Notes: generated by a model from the sequence alone, not told the origin. Counted from the first letter of the stretch, positions 45,333 through 54,430 are shown. The stretch: DNA of 64,000 nucleotides from Pseudomonas extremaustralis (GCF_900102035.1 NZ_LT629689.1:2418001-2482000); one strand, 5' to 3'. Translations and numbers: made by a program.

Positions 45333-47420
45333 ATGCCTGCTTTTACGACTTTGCCTCGCGCAAAGGCTCTGCCCGTGTCCCCGTCCAAATGGTCGCTGTT
45401 GACGTGCGGTCTGTTCGCCTTGACGCCGTTGCCCTGCGCCCTCGCCGAAACCGCCAAGGTCGAAGACTCGACCCTGACCCTGGGCACCGTCACGGTCCAG
45501 GGCTCCAGCGCCAGCAGCGGCCCGCTGAGCACCAGCAGCGTGCTCAGTTCGGTGGATATTCTGGGCGCCGACATCCTGGAAAAAATGCCGGTCAACTACA
45601 GTTGGGAACTGTTCAGCCGTGCGCCGGGGGTGATCCTCACCGAGTTCAACCAGGGCACCACGTCCGGCAAGATCTCCTTTCGCGGCTTCAACGGCGAAGG
45701 CGAAGTCAATGCGGTGAAGTTGCTGATCGACGGCATCCCGAGCAACAGCAACGACGGCAACATGCCGTTCATGGACATGATTTTCCCCATGGAGCTGGAC
45801 AGCATCGAAGTGGTGCGCGGCACCAGCGATGCGCGCTACGGCCTGAACAACATCGCCGGCAACGTCAATATGCTGACCCGCACCGGCGGCGACTACACCA
45901 AGGCGCGGATTCGCTACGGCAGCTACAACACCCAGGAAACCCAACTGGCCAAGGGCATCGAGACCAGTAACTGGACGCAGAACTACTTCTTTGCCTACCA
46001 GAAGTCCGACGGTTATCGCGATCACGCCGAGGCGGACAAGTTTTCCCTGTCCGGCAAATGGTTCTACACCCCGGACGACAACAGCTACCGTATCGGCCTG
46101 ATCGCCCGTCACTACGAAACCGAGGCACAGGAGCCCGGTTACTTGAGCGAAGAAGATGCGCACCAGCACCCGAGCATGACCAACAGCTACAACGCCACCG
46201 ACAAGGGCACGCGGCGGATGAACCAGGTCAGCGTGCACTTCGACACCGACCTGGCCGACACCCTGGCCTGGTCGGCGAAAACCTACGTCAACACCTTCGA
46301 CGACCGCCGCTGGACGCAATACTGGCGCACCAGTTCCCAGCAGGAGCGCGACGCCTACGAAACCCAGTACGGCGCCCTCACCTCCCTGACCTGGCGCCCG
46401 CAAGTCAGTTGGCTGTATGACTTTGCCCTGGAAGGTGGCGCGGACATGCAGCAGCAACAGAACAAGAGCGAGCGCTACCGCACCAAAGACCGCGTGCGCC
46501 TGGCCCAAACCCGCGACCAGCAATTCGACTTCGATACCTACGGCGCCTACGTGCAGGCCGAGATCAAACCATTCGAGTCGCTGAAGATCGTTCCGGCCTA
46601 TCGCGTCGACAAGATCCAGGGCGACTTCACCAACGAAATGACCGGCATGGACTACGACATCAACGACTATGGGCTGATCAAACAGCCCAAGCTCAGCGTG
46701 GTGTATTCACCCTGGAAGGTCGCCAGCATCTACGCCAACTGGGGGCGCACTTTCCAGGTCGGAACCGGCGCGGCGGCCTACAAGATTCCGCCACGGGACA
46801 CGGACCTGGCGCCGTCGATCAACGAAGGCTGGGAAACCGGGGTCAAGTTCACCCCGGCGAACTGGATCGACGGGCGCGTGGCGTATTGGCAACAGGAAGC
46901 CAGCGGCGAAGTCAGTCGCCGGCTCAACGACCCGAGCGGCGAGTCGGATAACGTCGGCGAAACCCGACGCTGGGGTTACGACGCCCAGGTCAACCTGCAC
47001 CCGAACGACCGCACCGACATCTGGATGGCCTACTCCTGGCAGTATTCGAAAATCCTCCAGCCGAGCGCGACCCTGCCCAACAGCAAAGGCCAGGAAATCG
47101 ACCACATCCCCCATCACCTGTACAACGCCGGCGTCAGCTACAAGGCCACCCGCGATCTGCAATTGACAGCCTGGATGAACGGCCAGACCAACTACTACCT
47201 GGAGCGCGAAAACACCAAGGGCACCTATGGCGGCTACGTCCTGATGAACCTCGGTGCCACCTACCAGGTGACCGAGTCGGTGAGTGTCGACCTGCAGTTG
47301 AAAAACCTTACCAACCGTTACTATGAATACGTCTGGTACGACCCGGACGGCGCCCAGGCCTCACTGCACTCACCGGGTGACGGGCGCGCGCTGTATACCG
47401 GCGTGACCCTGGATTTCTGA
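45333..47420 (+). CDS. TonB-dependent receptor in a copper context
   Basis: A 695-residue outer-membrane receptor. After a signal peptide ending near CALAET there is a TonB-box-like LGTVTVQG, a plug with SWELFSRAPGVILTEF, ISFRGFNGEGEVNAVKLLIDGIPSN and IEVVRGTSDARYGLNNIAGN, and a barrel ending in VTLDF. The start at 45333 has AGGAAG upstream. It is flanked by a DUF2946 gene and a copC gene and converges on the methanobactin operon, so copper, copper-methanobactin or another chelate is the likely ligand. It is not closely related to the receptor at 51690. Confidence 0.85.
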   Translation: MPAFTTLPRAKALPVSPSKWSLLTCGLFALTPLPCALAETAKVEDSTLTLGTVTVQGSSASSGPLSTSSVLSSVDILGADILEKMPVNYSWELFSRAPGVILTEFNQGTTSGKISFRGFNGEGEVNAVKLLIDGIPSNSNDGNMPFMDMIFPMELDSIEVVRGTSDARYGLNNIAGNVNMLTRTGGDYTKARIRYGSYNTQETQLAKGIETSNWTQNYFFAYQKSDGYRDHAEADKFSLSGKWFYTPDDNSYRIGLIARHYETEAQEPGYLSEEDAHQHPSMTNSYNATDKGTRRMNQVSVHFDTDLADTLAWSAKTYVNTFDDRRWTQYWRTSSQQERDAYETQYGALTSLTWRPQVSWLYDFALEGGADMQQQQNKSERYRTKDRVRLAQTRDQQFDFDTYGAYVQAEIKPFESLKIVPAYRVDKIQGDFTNEMTGMDYDINDYGLIKQPKLSVVYSPWKVASIYANWGRTFQVGTGAAAYKIPPRDTDLAPSINEGWETGVKFTPANWIDGRVAYWQQEASGEVSRRLNDPSGESDNVGETRRWGYDAQVNLHPNDRTDIWMAYSWQYSKILQPSATLPNSKGQEIDHIPHHLYNAGVSYKATRDLQLTAWMNGQTNYYLERENTKGTYGGYVLMNLGATYQVTESVSVDLQLKNLTNRYYEYVWYDPDGAQASLHSPGDGRALYTGVTLDF

Positions 47421-47500
47421 TTGAACACACCGCTGGGGCACAAGGGGCGCCAGCGATAAGGCACACCCTGCAACACCATCTCCCACTCGAGGAACTACCG

Positions 47501-47875
47501 ATGTCTGCTCATTTTGCGAAGAAAGTCCTGACTACCGTGGCGTTGCTTGCATCCTTCGCCACGGCCAACTCGGCGTTCGCCCACGCCCATCTGAAAAGCG
47601 AACTGCCGGCGGCAGACGCCACCGTCAGCGCCCCCAAGGAACTGCGCCTGGTATTTTCCGAAGGCATCGAAGCCCAGTTCACCCAGGTCAAAGTCAGCAA
47701 CGGCACCGAGGCCGTGGCGATCAAAAGCATCGCCACGGCGCCGGACGACAAGAAAACCCTGATCGTCACACCGGAAAAACCGTTGACCGCCGGCACGTAC
47801 AAGGTTGAATGGCACGCGGTCTCGGTCGATACCCATAAAAGCGAGGGGGCCTACGGTTTTACTGTTGGCAACTGA
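47501..47875 (+). CDS. copC: CopC domain copper-binding periplasmic protein
   Basis: 124 residues. The signal peptide is cut after AFA so that the mature protein starts His-Ala-His, giving the N-terminal His of the CopC Cu(II) site. The other ligands fit the C-terminal DTHKSEG (Asp and His). LKSELPAADATVSAPKELRL is the typical first strand region. It is about the usual length of a free-standing CopC. It lies 80 bp downstream of the TonB receptor and may accept copper from it; no CopD is seen. Confidence 0.9.
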   Translation: MSAHFAKKVLTTVALLASFATANSAFAHAHLKSELPAADATVSAPKELRLVFSEGIEAQFTQVKVSNGTEAVAIKSIATAPDDKKTLIVTPEKPLTAGTYKVEWHAVSVDTHKSEGAYGFTVGN

Positions 47876-47902
47876 TCGCGCATGGCGGTTGGGCCTGGGC
47901 GT

Positions 47903-47932
47903 CGGGGCGCTCGCAGGATTGCGAGCGCCCCG
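47903..47932. terminator. Bidirectional hairpin between copC and mbnC
   Basis: CGGGGCGCTCGCA and TGCGAGCGCCCCG form a perfect 13-bp stem with a GGAT loop, between the convergent copC and mbnC genes. Strong hairpin but no U-tract on either strand. Confidence 0.6.
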
Positions 47933-47962
47933 AGCTGAGCCCCATCGACAAACGCCTCCCCT

Positions 47963-48541
47963 TCAACGAGGCACATCGGTCCAGCCGGGAAACCCCTCTT
48001 CCAGGTTCCGACTGGCCACCGTGAAAAACCCGAAAGCCGCTGCCGGCGACGGCAGCGGTTCGGACAATTCAATCTGTTCGACCTCCCGGGCGCCTTCCAG
48101 GGACTGGGTTTTCCAGGCGCAGACCAGGTCGGGCAGATCCGCGGCAGACACAATGATGCCGTTCGACTCGGAGCGATCACCGGTGGCCCAACGCGCGACC
48201 GAAGCGCCCATCAGGCTGTAGCGCAATGCCGGGGTCAATTGCTGCCGGAACTGCGACTGTTGCAGCCAGACATCGACCCATAGGTAATACGTCCAGTTGA
48301 GCGACAAGCGCTGCTCGGCGGCCCAGCCCATGAACGGCCGGAATATCGCCAGTCCATCCGGACCCGACAGCGCCAATAGCCCCGGACAAATGTCGAACAA
48401 CGTGTGCCAATAGACCCGCAGGCTGCTGTCGATACGCACAAACGCCCGCGAGTCGCGAGGGTAGTCGGCCTGGCGCTCGGGCACGCTCAACGCATCCAGC
48501 AGGTCAGCGTCGGTTCGAGGGGATAAACCCCTTACGCTCAT
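47963..48541 (-). CDS. mbnC: Methanobactin biosynthesis protein MbnC
   Basis: 192 residues. RAFVRIDSSLRVYWHTLFDICPGLL and the LNWTYYLWVD region are the conserved core of MbnC, the partner of the iron enzyme MbnB. The MbnBC complex turns cysteines of the MbnA peptide into oxazolone (or related heterocycle) plus thioamide groups that bind Cu(I). The start overlaps the mbnB stop (ATGA). It is the last gene of the leftward operon, and a second MbnC paralogue is at 56927. Operon context and the adjacent mbnB and mbnA make this identification strong. Confidence 0.9.
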   Translation of the reverse strand: MSVRGLSPRTDADLLDALSVPERQADYPRDSRAFVRIDSSLRVYWHTLFDICPGLLALSGPDGLAIFRPFMGWAAEQRLSLNWTYYLWVDVWLQQSQFRQQLTPALRYSLMGASVARWATGDRSESNGIIVSAADLPDLVCAWKTQSLEGAREVEQIELSEPLPSPAAAFGFFTVASRNLEEGFPGWTDVPR

Positions 48542-49350
48542 GACTGAAGCGCCTGTGACGGCGGCATAAAAACGCCGCGCAAGCGTTGCAGATCGGCGAC
48601 GATCTCGTGCTCATCGAAGCGGTCGTCCCGCTCGTAGGTCATGGTCGCGTGCGGCGTGTCGAACTGCATGCGGTAACGCTGGAGAAAGTCCAGGGTGGCA
48701 TCGGATAGCGCCTGATCGTGGGTATCGAGGATCAGATGGGGTTGCAGGATCGACAGGTTGTAGCCTGCCGTATGGAAATGCGATGACAATTCGATGATGC
48801 CCTCCCAGGCCTCCAGCGGTACCCCGCAGTTGAGGTGCGCGCATACCGCGTTGGACGCATCGAACAGCACCCCGGCGCCGGTATCGCGGTAAAGCCGTTC
48901 ATGAAAGGCCGGCGCATCGTGGCCACCGTCCATGATCGAGGGGTAGTTTTCCAACAACAGTTGGCACCCCAGTGCCTGTTGCCACCAGTCGACCCGTTCG
49001 CGCACCCGCGCGTAATCGTTGAGGTAGTCGATCTCTGCCAGGTGGTAGAGCTGGCGCCCCTCATGACTGAAGCGCGCCACATGGTCGGAGACGTACAACG
49101 GCCGTAGCCGGTCGATCAGTTCCCGCAAGCGATAGGCCAGGCGCTCAAGCGCGGGCGTGTCGTTTTCGATGAACTTGGAAAACATGATGTGAAAGCCCAC
49201 GGGGGCGGCAAAACCGTCCATGAGTTCTTCGAGTGGGACGGCCAGAAAATTGTCGATCAGCAGCTCGACATAGTCGATGTGCCGGCCGGCCAAGAGTTTG
49301 CGCACCAACGGTGCGGTGTCGCCCAGGGTGTAGTTGAAGCCGATCAGCAT
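48538..49350 (-). CDS. mbnB: Methanobactin biosynthesis iron enzyme MbnB (DUF692 family)
   Basis: 270 residues, TIM-barrel-like DUF692 family. Likely metal ligands line up with those known for MbnB: His54 (GFHIMF), His90 (VSDHVARF), Glu134 (LLLENYP), Asp164 and a nearby Asn/His (FDASNAVCAH), His193 (HFHTAGY), Asp209 and His211 (LDTHD), and Glu240 (YERDDRF). The enzyme uses a mixed-valent multi-iron centre and O2 to modify MbnA cysteines. A strong GGAGGT lies before the ATG at 49350. The 31-codon mbnA gene is directly upstream and mbnC overlaps its end. Confidence 0.92.
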   Translation of the reverse strand: MLIGFNYTLGDTAPLVRKLLAGRHIDYVELLIDNFLAVPLEELMDGFAAPVGFHIMFSKFIENDTPALERLAYRLRELIDRLRPLYVSDHVARFSHEGRQLYHLAEIDYLNDYARVRERVDWWQQALGCQLLLENYPSIMDGGHDAPAFHERLYRDTGAGVLFDASNAVCAHLNCGVPLEAWEGIIELSSHFHTAGYNLSILQPHLILDTHDQALSDATLDFLQRYRMQFDTPHATMTYERDDRFDEHEIVADLQRLRGVFMPPSQALQS

Positions 49351-49412
49351 GGTCCTGCACCTCCTTGGTCTAGACCCTCCACGGCCACGTTAGCCGCCAT
49401 GGAGGGCATGCT

Positions 49413-49508
49413 TCAGTTCACGCCCAGCGGGGCGCAGCACGACGCGCAGCAGGCACCGGCACGACCGGCGATTTGCAGGGTGTGTTTTTTCGCGATTTTG
49501 ATGCTCAT
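49413..49508 (-). CDS. mbnA: Methanobactin precursor peptide MbnA
   Basis: A 31-residue peptide. It begins MSIKIAKKHTLQIAGRAGA, very close to the leader of the Methylosinus MbnA (MTVKIAQKK...GRAAA), and ends with a short core that has cysteines at positions 20, 21, 24 and 25 and the tail PLGVN. AAGGAG lies 9 bp before the ATG, the stop is TGA, and mbnB begins about 60 bp downstream. The two Cys-Cys pairs two residues apart provide the two modification sites expected for a copper-binding methanobactin. The core differs from the Methylosinus one, so the product should be a distinct chalkophore. The exact cleavage point is unknown. Confidence 0.93.
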   Translation of the reverse strand: MSIKIAKKHTLQIAGRAGACCASCCAPLGVN

Positions 49509-49660
49509 CGGGTGTCACTCCTTTTTCAGTGAGCGGCATCGGTGCAGGGCACGGATGTCCGCGGTTTGGCGAATTCGCCGTGTAGGTGCAGCAGATAACG
49601 ACAGTTTGACGGCTGGCAGCCTCCTTGCTCCCGACGGGAACGGCCATGGTTGGGGTCAGG

Positions 49661-50797
49661 TCAGTGTTTGTGCTTCCAGGGATCGCTGAAACGCGGGTCG
49701 TTGAGCAGCGATTCATCGGTCAAGGACTTGAGGAAAGCCAGCAAGTCCTGCTTTTCCTGCGGGCTGAGCTCGATCCTGGCAATCAGCCCACTCTTGTATG
49801 GGTTCAGTCGCCCATCCCCGCGATTCGGGCCGTTCTCGATGACGCGACCACCGTCGGCGTACACGTCGATCACCTGTTCCAGGGTGGCGATGCTGCCGTC
49901 GTGCATATAAGGCCCGGTGACCGCCACATTGCGCAGGCTGGGCGCGCGAAACGCGCCCATGTCCTCGGGCTTGCCGGTGCTCTCGTAGAGCCCGCGATTG
50001 GGGAAGGGAAAACCGCCGGCCCCGTCGATGTTGTAAAGCCCGGTGTTGTGAAACGGGGTTTGCACCACCCGGCTCCTGGCATGCACCACCTGGTCGTTGA
50101 AGTTGAAACTGCCGTGACAGTGATGACACTCGGCCCGCTCGCCAAAGAACAGGCTCATGCCGCGTTGCTCGGCGGCACTCAAGGCTGCCTTGCCCTGCAA
50201 GTAGCGGTCATAACGACTGTCCACCGACACGATGGAGCGCTGGAAGGCCGCGATAGCCTTGATCACCGAGGCCATGTTCAGCGGCTGCGCCTGATCCGCG
50301 AAGGCTTCCTGGAACAGCGGCGGGTACAACGGCTCGGCCCGCAAGCGTTCGAGGATCTGTTGGCGATTGCCATCGTTAACGCCCATTTCGATCGGGTCAT
50401 CACCAAACAGCGGGATCTCCATCTGGCGCTCCAGCGTCACGACTGCCGGCGCTGCCCAGTTGTAGGTCGCATTCCAGGCGCTGTTGGCCAGACCGGGCGC
50501 ATTGCGGTGGGTCAACTGCCCGGTACCGCCCTCGGACAGCGCTTTGGCGTCGGTGAAGGCCCGCGCCTGCTGGTGACAGGAGGCGCAGGAACGGTTGCCG
50601 TCGGCGGACAAGCGCGGGTCATAAAACAAACGCCGGCCCAGTTCGACTTTAACCGCCGACATGGGGTTGTCCGCGGGCACTCGGGGCGCTGGCACATGGG
50701 ACGGCAGCTCCCATGTCCAGTCCTGGGCCGAAACGGGCCAGGCCAGCGCCAGGCCCAAAAGCAGCCCGCCGGTCAACCGCCAGTAGTCTCGACTCAT
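49661..50797 (-). CDS. mbnH: MbnH di-heme cytochrome c peroxidase/MauG-like enzyme
   Basis: 378 residues with a signal peptide cut after PVSAQ. Two c-type heme motifs are visible: CASCH (71-75) and CHHCH (224-228). LGRRLFYDPRLS, SIVSVDSRYDRYL and FRAPSLRNVAVTGPYMHDG are typical of bacterial di-heme peroxidases and MauG relatives. MbnH is known to oxidise a tryptophan of its partner MbnP to kynurenine, which creates a copper site. Here mbnP directly precedes it with an ATGA overlap, and mbnA follows about 150 bp later. It is periplasmic. Confidence 0.9.
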   Translation of the reverse strand: MSRDYWRLTGGLLLGLALAWPVSAQDWTWELPSHVPAPRVPADNPMSAVKVELGRRLFYDPRLSADGNRSCASCHQQARAFTDAKALSEGGTGQLTHRNAPGLANSAWNATYNWAAPAVVTLERQMEIPLFGDDPIEMGVNDGNRQQILERLRAEPLYPPLFQEAFADQAQPLNMASVIKAIAAFQRSIVSVDSRYDRYLQGKAALSAAEQRGMSLFFGERAECHHCHGSFNFNDQVVHARSRVVQTPFHNTGLYNIDGAGGFPFPNRGLYESTGKPEDMGAFRAPSLRNVAVTGPYMHDGSIATLEQVIDVYADGGRVIENGPNRGDGRLNPYKSGLIARIELSPQEKQDLLAFLKSLTDESLLNDPRFSDPWKHKH

Positions 50798-51672
50798 GGC
50801 TTTTGACGCGCCGAAAACGCCGGGGAATAGCCAGGTTCAAGGGGTGAGCCGCTGTTCAACGACACACCCAGGCGCTTGAACACCGCGACGCACTCAGGGT
50901 CGCTCGGCCCGCTCATGCAGCCCACCGCGGCGCCCTCGTCCACCGCCAGGCGGCTGTCGCGCAACAATGCGGCCACATCCAGCACCACCGCTTGCGTCGC
51001 CGGGTCAAACCCTTCGAAGCGCAAAGGGATACGGTTGGCCCGCTGACACGCCACCGTCTCGCCAGTCACCGGGTTGCCGCTACAGCCGGTGGAGCCCAGG
51101 TGCAGGTACCAGGTGTTGGCCCTTGAGCCATCGGCTTTGCTGACACCGCCTTCGGGGTCGACTTCAAGCTTGATGAACTTGCGCCCGGCCTGCCAGCTCC
51201 AGCCCATGGCCGCCAGGTCCAGCGGCGCCGCTTGCAGCTCGGTGCTGGTGTGATTCAAGGACTCCGGTACGCCCAGGGTCAAGCTCACGCCGCGGTAGTG
51301 TCCGGCCGGGACGCTGCCGATGACCTGAGTGTTGGTCGCTGGCGTACCGCCGACGCAATGGCCGCTGCCGTCCTCGAAGTCGAGCAACGCGACCTTGGCA
51401 TCCTGCCAGTCACTGACCTGCAAACGCACGGGTACGGGTTTGCCGGCGTCGTCGATCAAGGCGACGTCCTGCACATAGAACCGCGCATCGCGCAACAACA
51501 CGCGTTTATGGTCGCGCCCCAAAGGCCCAAAGGCACTGCCACAGCGCACCGGCTGCTCACCGGCCACCAGCGCAAAGCTCAGGCTCACCGGTTGTTCCAC
51601 GGGCAATTGAGTCGTACAGCCCGCCAGGCACGCCACAGAGGTCAGTGTCAGGCTTACGGATAATGAACGCAT
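50794..51672 (-). CDS. mbnP: MbnP periplasmic copper-binding lipoprotein
   Basis: 292 residues of the MbnP family (the four-Cys partner of the MbnH di-heme enzyme). A lipobox-like LAGC near residue 19 predicts a lipoprotein. Cysteines occur in VRCGS, GHCVGG, TGCSGN, VACQR, VGCMSG and PECVAV; tryptophans in SDWQD, GWSWQAGRKFIKLE and NTWYLHLG are candidates for the MbnH-modified residue. The ATG at 51672 (TGGAG upstream) was preferred over the TTG at 51693, which only abuts the receptor stop. Its stop overlaps the mbnH start. Confidence 0.88.
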   Translation of the reverse strand: MRSLSVSLTLTSVACLAGCTTQLPVEQPVSLSFALVAGEQPVRCGSAFGPLGRDHKRVLLRDARFYVQDVALIDDAGKPVPVRLQVSDWQDAKVALLDFEDGSGHCVGGTPATNTQVIGSVPAGHYRGVSLTLGVPESLNHTSTELQAAPLDLAAMGWSWQAGRKFIKLEVDPEGGVSKADGSRANTWYLHLGSTGCSGNPVTGETVACQRANRIPLRFEGFDPATQAVVLDVAALLRDSRLAVDEGAAVGCMSGPSDPECVAVFKRLGVSLNSGSPLEPGYSPAFSARQKP

Positions 51673-51689
51673 GATGGGGCTCCAGGGGA

Positions 51690-53876
51690 TCAAAAACGTG
51701 CACTCAAGGCGAGGTTCACGCTGCGGCCTTCTTCATAGGTGAAGGTCGTGGCCAAGGACTGCTGGTAGGTGCTGTAGACCTTGTCGAACAGGTTGCTCAC
51801 CCCCAGATCGACGCGGTACTGCTTGTACTCATAGGCCGCGCCGATGTCGTGGATCACATAGCCTTTGCGCCGCCGCAGTTCGGTGGCGTCATAATCCTGG
51901 GCCCACACGTATTGGCCCTGGTAACTCAGCGACCAGTTGTCATCGAGCCGGTACTGGCTGCCCAACGCAAACTTATCCGGCGGCGCATACAGTTGGGCAC
52001 CGGTCTCGGCGTTCCGGGAGCGCAACCGCGAGTAGCCGGCGCCTAACGACAGGCGCTGCCAGCGATAGGTCAATTCGAGCTCACCGCCATGGCGCTCGGC
52101 CTGGGCCACGTTGACTCGCTGAAAGACCATGCCGGTTCCGGCGAACGGCGCCTGACGGCTGTAGATGCCCACCACTTGCTGGTCGATCAGGTCATCAACG
52201 TCCTCGGTAAAGTAGGTGACCTTCGCCCGCAGACTGTCGCCTGCGGCCACGAGATCGTCGAAGGCCAACGTCGCGCCCACTTCCTTCGTCTTGCTGGTTT
52301 CCGGCTTGAGCGCGGGGTTCGGGCGGAAGTTGAACAGCGCCCTGCGGGTGTTCAGGTTGCCGAACATCTCGGTCATGGTCGGCGCCCGGAAGGCCTCGCC
52401 ATAACTGACAAACACCCCGAGGAACGCCCAGGGCTGGTACTTCAAGGCGACTTTGGGTGAGAGCCGGTTGTGGCTGGAGTCTTCCTGGCCGGGAGACGTC
52501 AGGCGGTAATCGTCGTGGCGCAGGGCTGCGATCAGGGTCCAGTCGTCCAGGAACGCCATTTCGTCCTGCACAAAGCCGCCCAGGGCGCGCATCTGTCCAT
52601 TGGGCAGGACACTGTTGGACTGACCGTCGGAGGCGTTCTCGTTGGTGTCGCGGTAGCCATCTACCCCGTAGGTCAAGCGGTGGGATGACCAGGTCCCGGC
52701 GTCAAAACGGCTGCTGTTCTGCAGGCTCGCCCCCAGGGTCTTGGTCTGGGTCGAGGTGGTGGGTTGACGTGGCACCGAACGGCTGTCGCCATCGAGGGTG
52801 AAGCGGGTCTGGTAGAGCGCCAGCTTGCCGTCCAGCAGTTGCTGCTCGGCGTCCTGGAACGCCCAACTGGCGTTGTACTGCTCCTGCTCGCGCTGGAGCT
52901 TCTGCGAAAATGGAAACAGCAGGTTGCCACCTGGGTTGGTGGGGCCGACCATCTCGTCCGAGAAGCGCTGGTAGCCCAGCTCGAAACGGTTCAACTCATT
53001 CGGCGAAAAGCTGGTTTTGAACAGGCCGCTCTTGAGTTGCCCGTCGTTGGGATACTTCGCGTCATCGCCGCTCGCCCCGGTATGAATAGTGCCGTAGTCG
53101 CGGTACGTGGCACTGGCGAGCACATCGGCGCGCTCGCCGCGGGCAGCCACGGTCAGGTTACTGGACAGTTCTTCGTTGGCGCTGTGATAGCCAGCCTTGA
53201 TCCGGCCGCCCAGGGTTTTGCCCGGGTCCAGAATATCCTCGACGCCCAGCGTCTCGATCGCCATCACCCCGCCCAGCCCGCCACTGCCGTAGGCGGCGGA
53301 CATCGGGCCGCGTACCACGTCGACCTGCTTGATCAAGTCCGAGTCGATCAGCAGGGGCGTATTCACGCCGCCATCATTGTTACGCCGTGCGCCATCGACC
53401 GTGAGGATGATCCTTGGCCCCTGCAGGCCACGGATCGCCGGGCTTTGCGCCGCAGCCCGGGGGCCACCGCCGTAATTCACGTTGGGCAGGGTCCGCAACA
53501 CCGTGGAGAGCGTATTGGCTTGGGCACCCTCCAGTTGCTGGCGATCGACGGTGGATACGGACGCCGGTAAAGCAAAGCTGTTGTTGGGGGTGCGGGTCGC
53601 GGTGATCGTCGTACTTTCCAGCTCGTAGGACAACGGCGCGTCATCATCGGTGACGGGCTGCGCATAGGCCCCGGTGACAGACAACGCGCACGCAGCGGCC
53701 AATAGCGACAGGGTGAACCGGTCGACGTCCACCGCGCCCTTGAGGCCAGGCAGAGTCTGAGGAAAACGGCGCGCAGTATAAGGTTCGGCAACGCACAAGG
53801 CGGCCGCGACCTGGGTCATAGCAGGCATGACAAGACTTCCAAAGCTAATCAGGAAAAGCGCCGAGCCCCCGGACAT
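51690..53876 (-). CDS. TonB-dependent receptor of the methanobactin operon (MbnT-like)
   Basis: About 680-728 residues depending on the start. A GTG at 53732, preceded by AAGGG, gives a normal signal peptide (DRFTLSLLAAACALSVTGAYAQ region); the ATGs upstream (53876, 53828) give a long unlikely N-terminus. TTITATRTPNNSF is a TonB-box-like segment. The plug has LSTVLRTLPNVNYGGGPRAAAQSPAIRGLQGPRI and VDVVRGPMSAAYGSGGLGGVMAIET, and the barrel ends in LALSARF. It resembles heme/hemophore-type receptors in sequence. Its place, 18 bp upstream of mbnP in the same operon, makes import of copper-loaded methanobactin the leading idea, with the receptor at 45333 as the alternative. Confidence 0.85.
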   Translation of the reverse strand: MSGGSALFLISFGSLVMPAMTQVAAALCVAEPYTARRFPQTLPGLKGAVDVDRFTLSLLAAACALSVTGAYAQPVTDDDAPLSYELESTTITATRTPNNSFALPASVSTVDRQQLEGAQANTLSTVLRTLPNVNYGGGPRAAAQSPAIRGLQGPRIILTVDGARRNNDGGVNTPLLIDSDLIKQVDVVRGPMSAAYGSGGLGGVMAIETLGVEDILDPGKTLGGRIKAGYHSANEELSSNLTVAARGERADVLASATYRDYGTIHTGASGDDAKYPNDGQLKSGLFKTSFSPNELNRFELGYQRFSDEMVGPTNPGGNLLFPFSQKLQREQEQYNASWAFQDAEQQLLDGKLALYQTRFTLDGDSRSVPRQPTTSTQTKTLGASLQNSSRFDAGTWSSHRLTYGVDGYRDTNENASDGQSNSVLPNGQMRALGGFVQDEMAFLDDWTLIAALRHDDYRLTSPGQEDSSHNRLSPKVALKYQPWAFLGVFVSYGEAFRAPTMTEMFGNLNTRRALFNFRPNPALKPETSKTKEVGATLAFDDLVAAGDSLRAKVTYFTEDVDDLIDQQVVGIYSRQAPFAGTGMVFQRVNVAQAERHGGELELTYRWQRLSLGAGYSRLRSRNAETGAQLYAPPDKFALGSQYRLDDNWSLSYQGQYVWAQDYDATELRRRKGYVIHDIGAAYEYKQYRVDLGVSNLFDKVYSTYQQSLATTFTYEEGRSVNLALSARF

Positions 53877-53901
53877 TCAGAGTCGGCGTGGAGAATGCAC
53901 A

Positions 53902-54309
53902 TCACGCGATGCCGGGAGGGGCCCTGGCCTGCGAGATCTCAAAGGGGGGGACAACAACGGGGTTGGTGTTCGCGATCGCGGCATAAGGGTAATGCCCGAG
54001 AACGAGCGCCGGCAGAACGGGAACCGCAGGCGTCAGGGCCAGTGCGCCGACAAAGGGACACAGCGCGCAGCCGGGCGAGGCGTCCGGGGCGTCCTGGTCA
54101 TCCTGACGCTGGCCGGCACGGGCCTTGAAGTCGGCAAGGGACAGGCTCTGCATGCCATTGGCCGTGCAAATGACCACCCGCTCGCCCGTTGAGGCGGGGA
54201 TTGGCAGAGGCATGCTTGCCCAGGCCAATGCTTGGAACAGGCACGCAAACAGGCAGACCAGAAGGCCGAGGGGGAGCCGAGCGTGCCGCGGGTGCCTGTT
54301 GGAGAGCAT
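53902..54309 (-). CDS. DUF2946 family protein at the head of the mbn operon
   Basis: 135 residues. The N-terminus has a hydrophobic signal (about residues 12-31, ending LAWAS). VICTANGMQSLSL and GCALCPF are DUF2946 motifs with paired cysteines. It starts the leftward operon that runs through the receptor, mbnP, mbnH, mbnA, mbnB and mbnC; AGGGA lies 8 bp before the ATG. Small exported Cys proteins of this family are often beside copper receptors. The function is unknown. Confidence 0.72.
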   Translation of the reverse strand: MLSNRHPRHARLPLGLLVCLFACLFQALAWASMPLPIPASTGERVVICTANGMQSLSLADFKARAGQRQDDQDAPDASPGCALCPFVGALALTPAVPVLPALVLGHYPYAAIANTNPVVVPPFEISQARAPPGIA

Positions 54310-54342
54310 GCAAGAATCCCTGCCATTGTTATGTCGTCAGCA

Positions 54343-54360
54343 ATGTCCTGGACAGGACAT
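54343..54360. promoter_or_regulatory. Perfect 18-bp palindrome, candidate operator of the mbn operon
   Basis: ATGTCCTG-GA-CAGGACAT lies 33 bp upstream of the first gene of the operon. It is not a known CueR, CsoR or Fur site to my knowledge. Position and symmetry suggest a dimeric repressor or activator site. Confidence 0.5.
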
Positions 54361-54430
54361 GTTCCGTGCTTCAACCGTAAATCTGCAGCGCCCGCAACCG
54401 TCGGTTGAGGCTCGAACACACATCAAAGGA

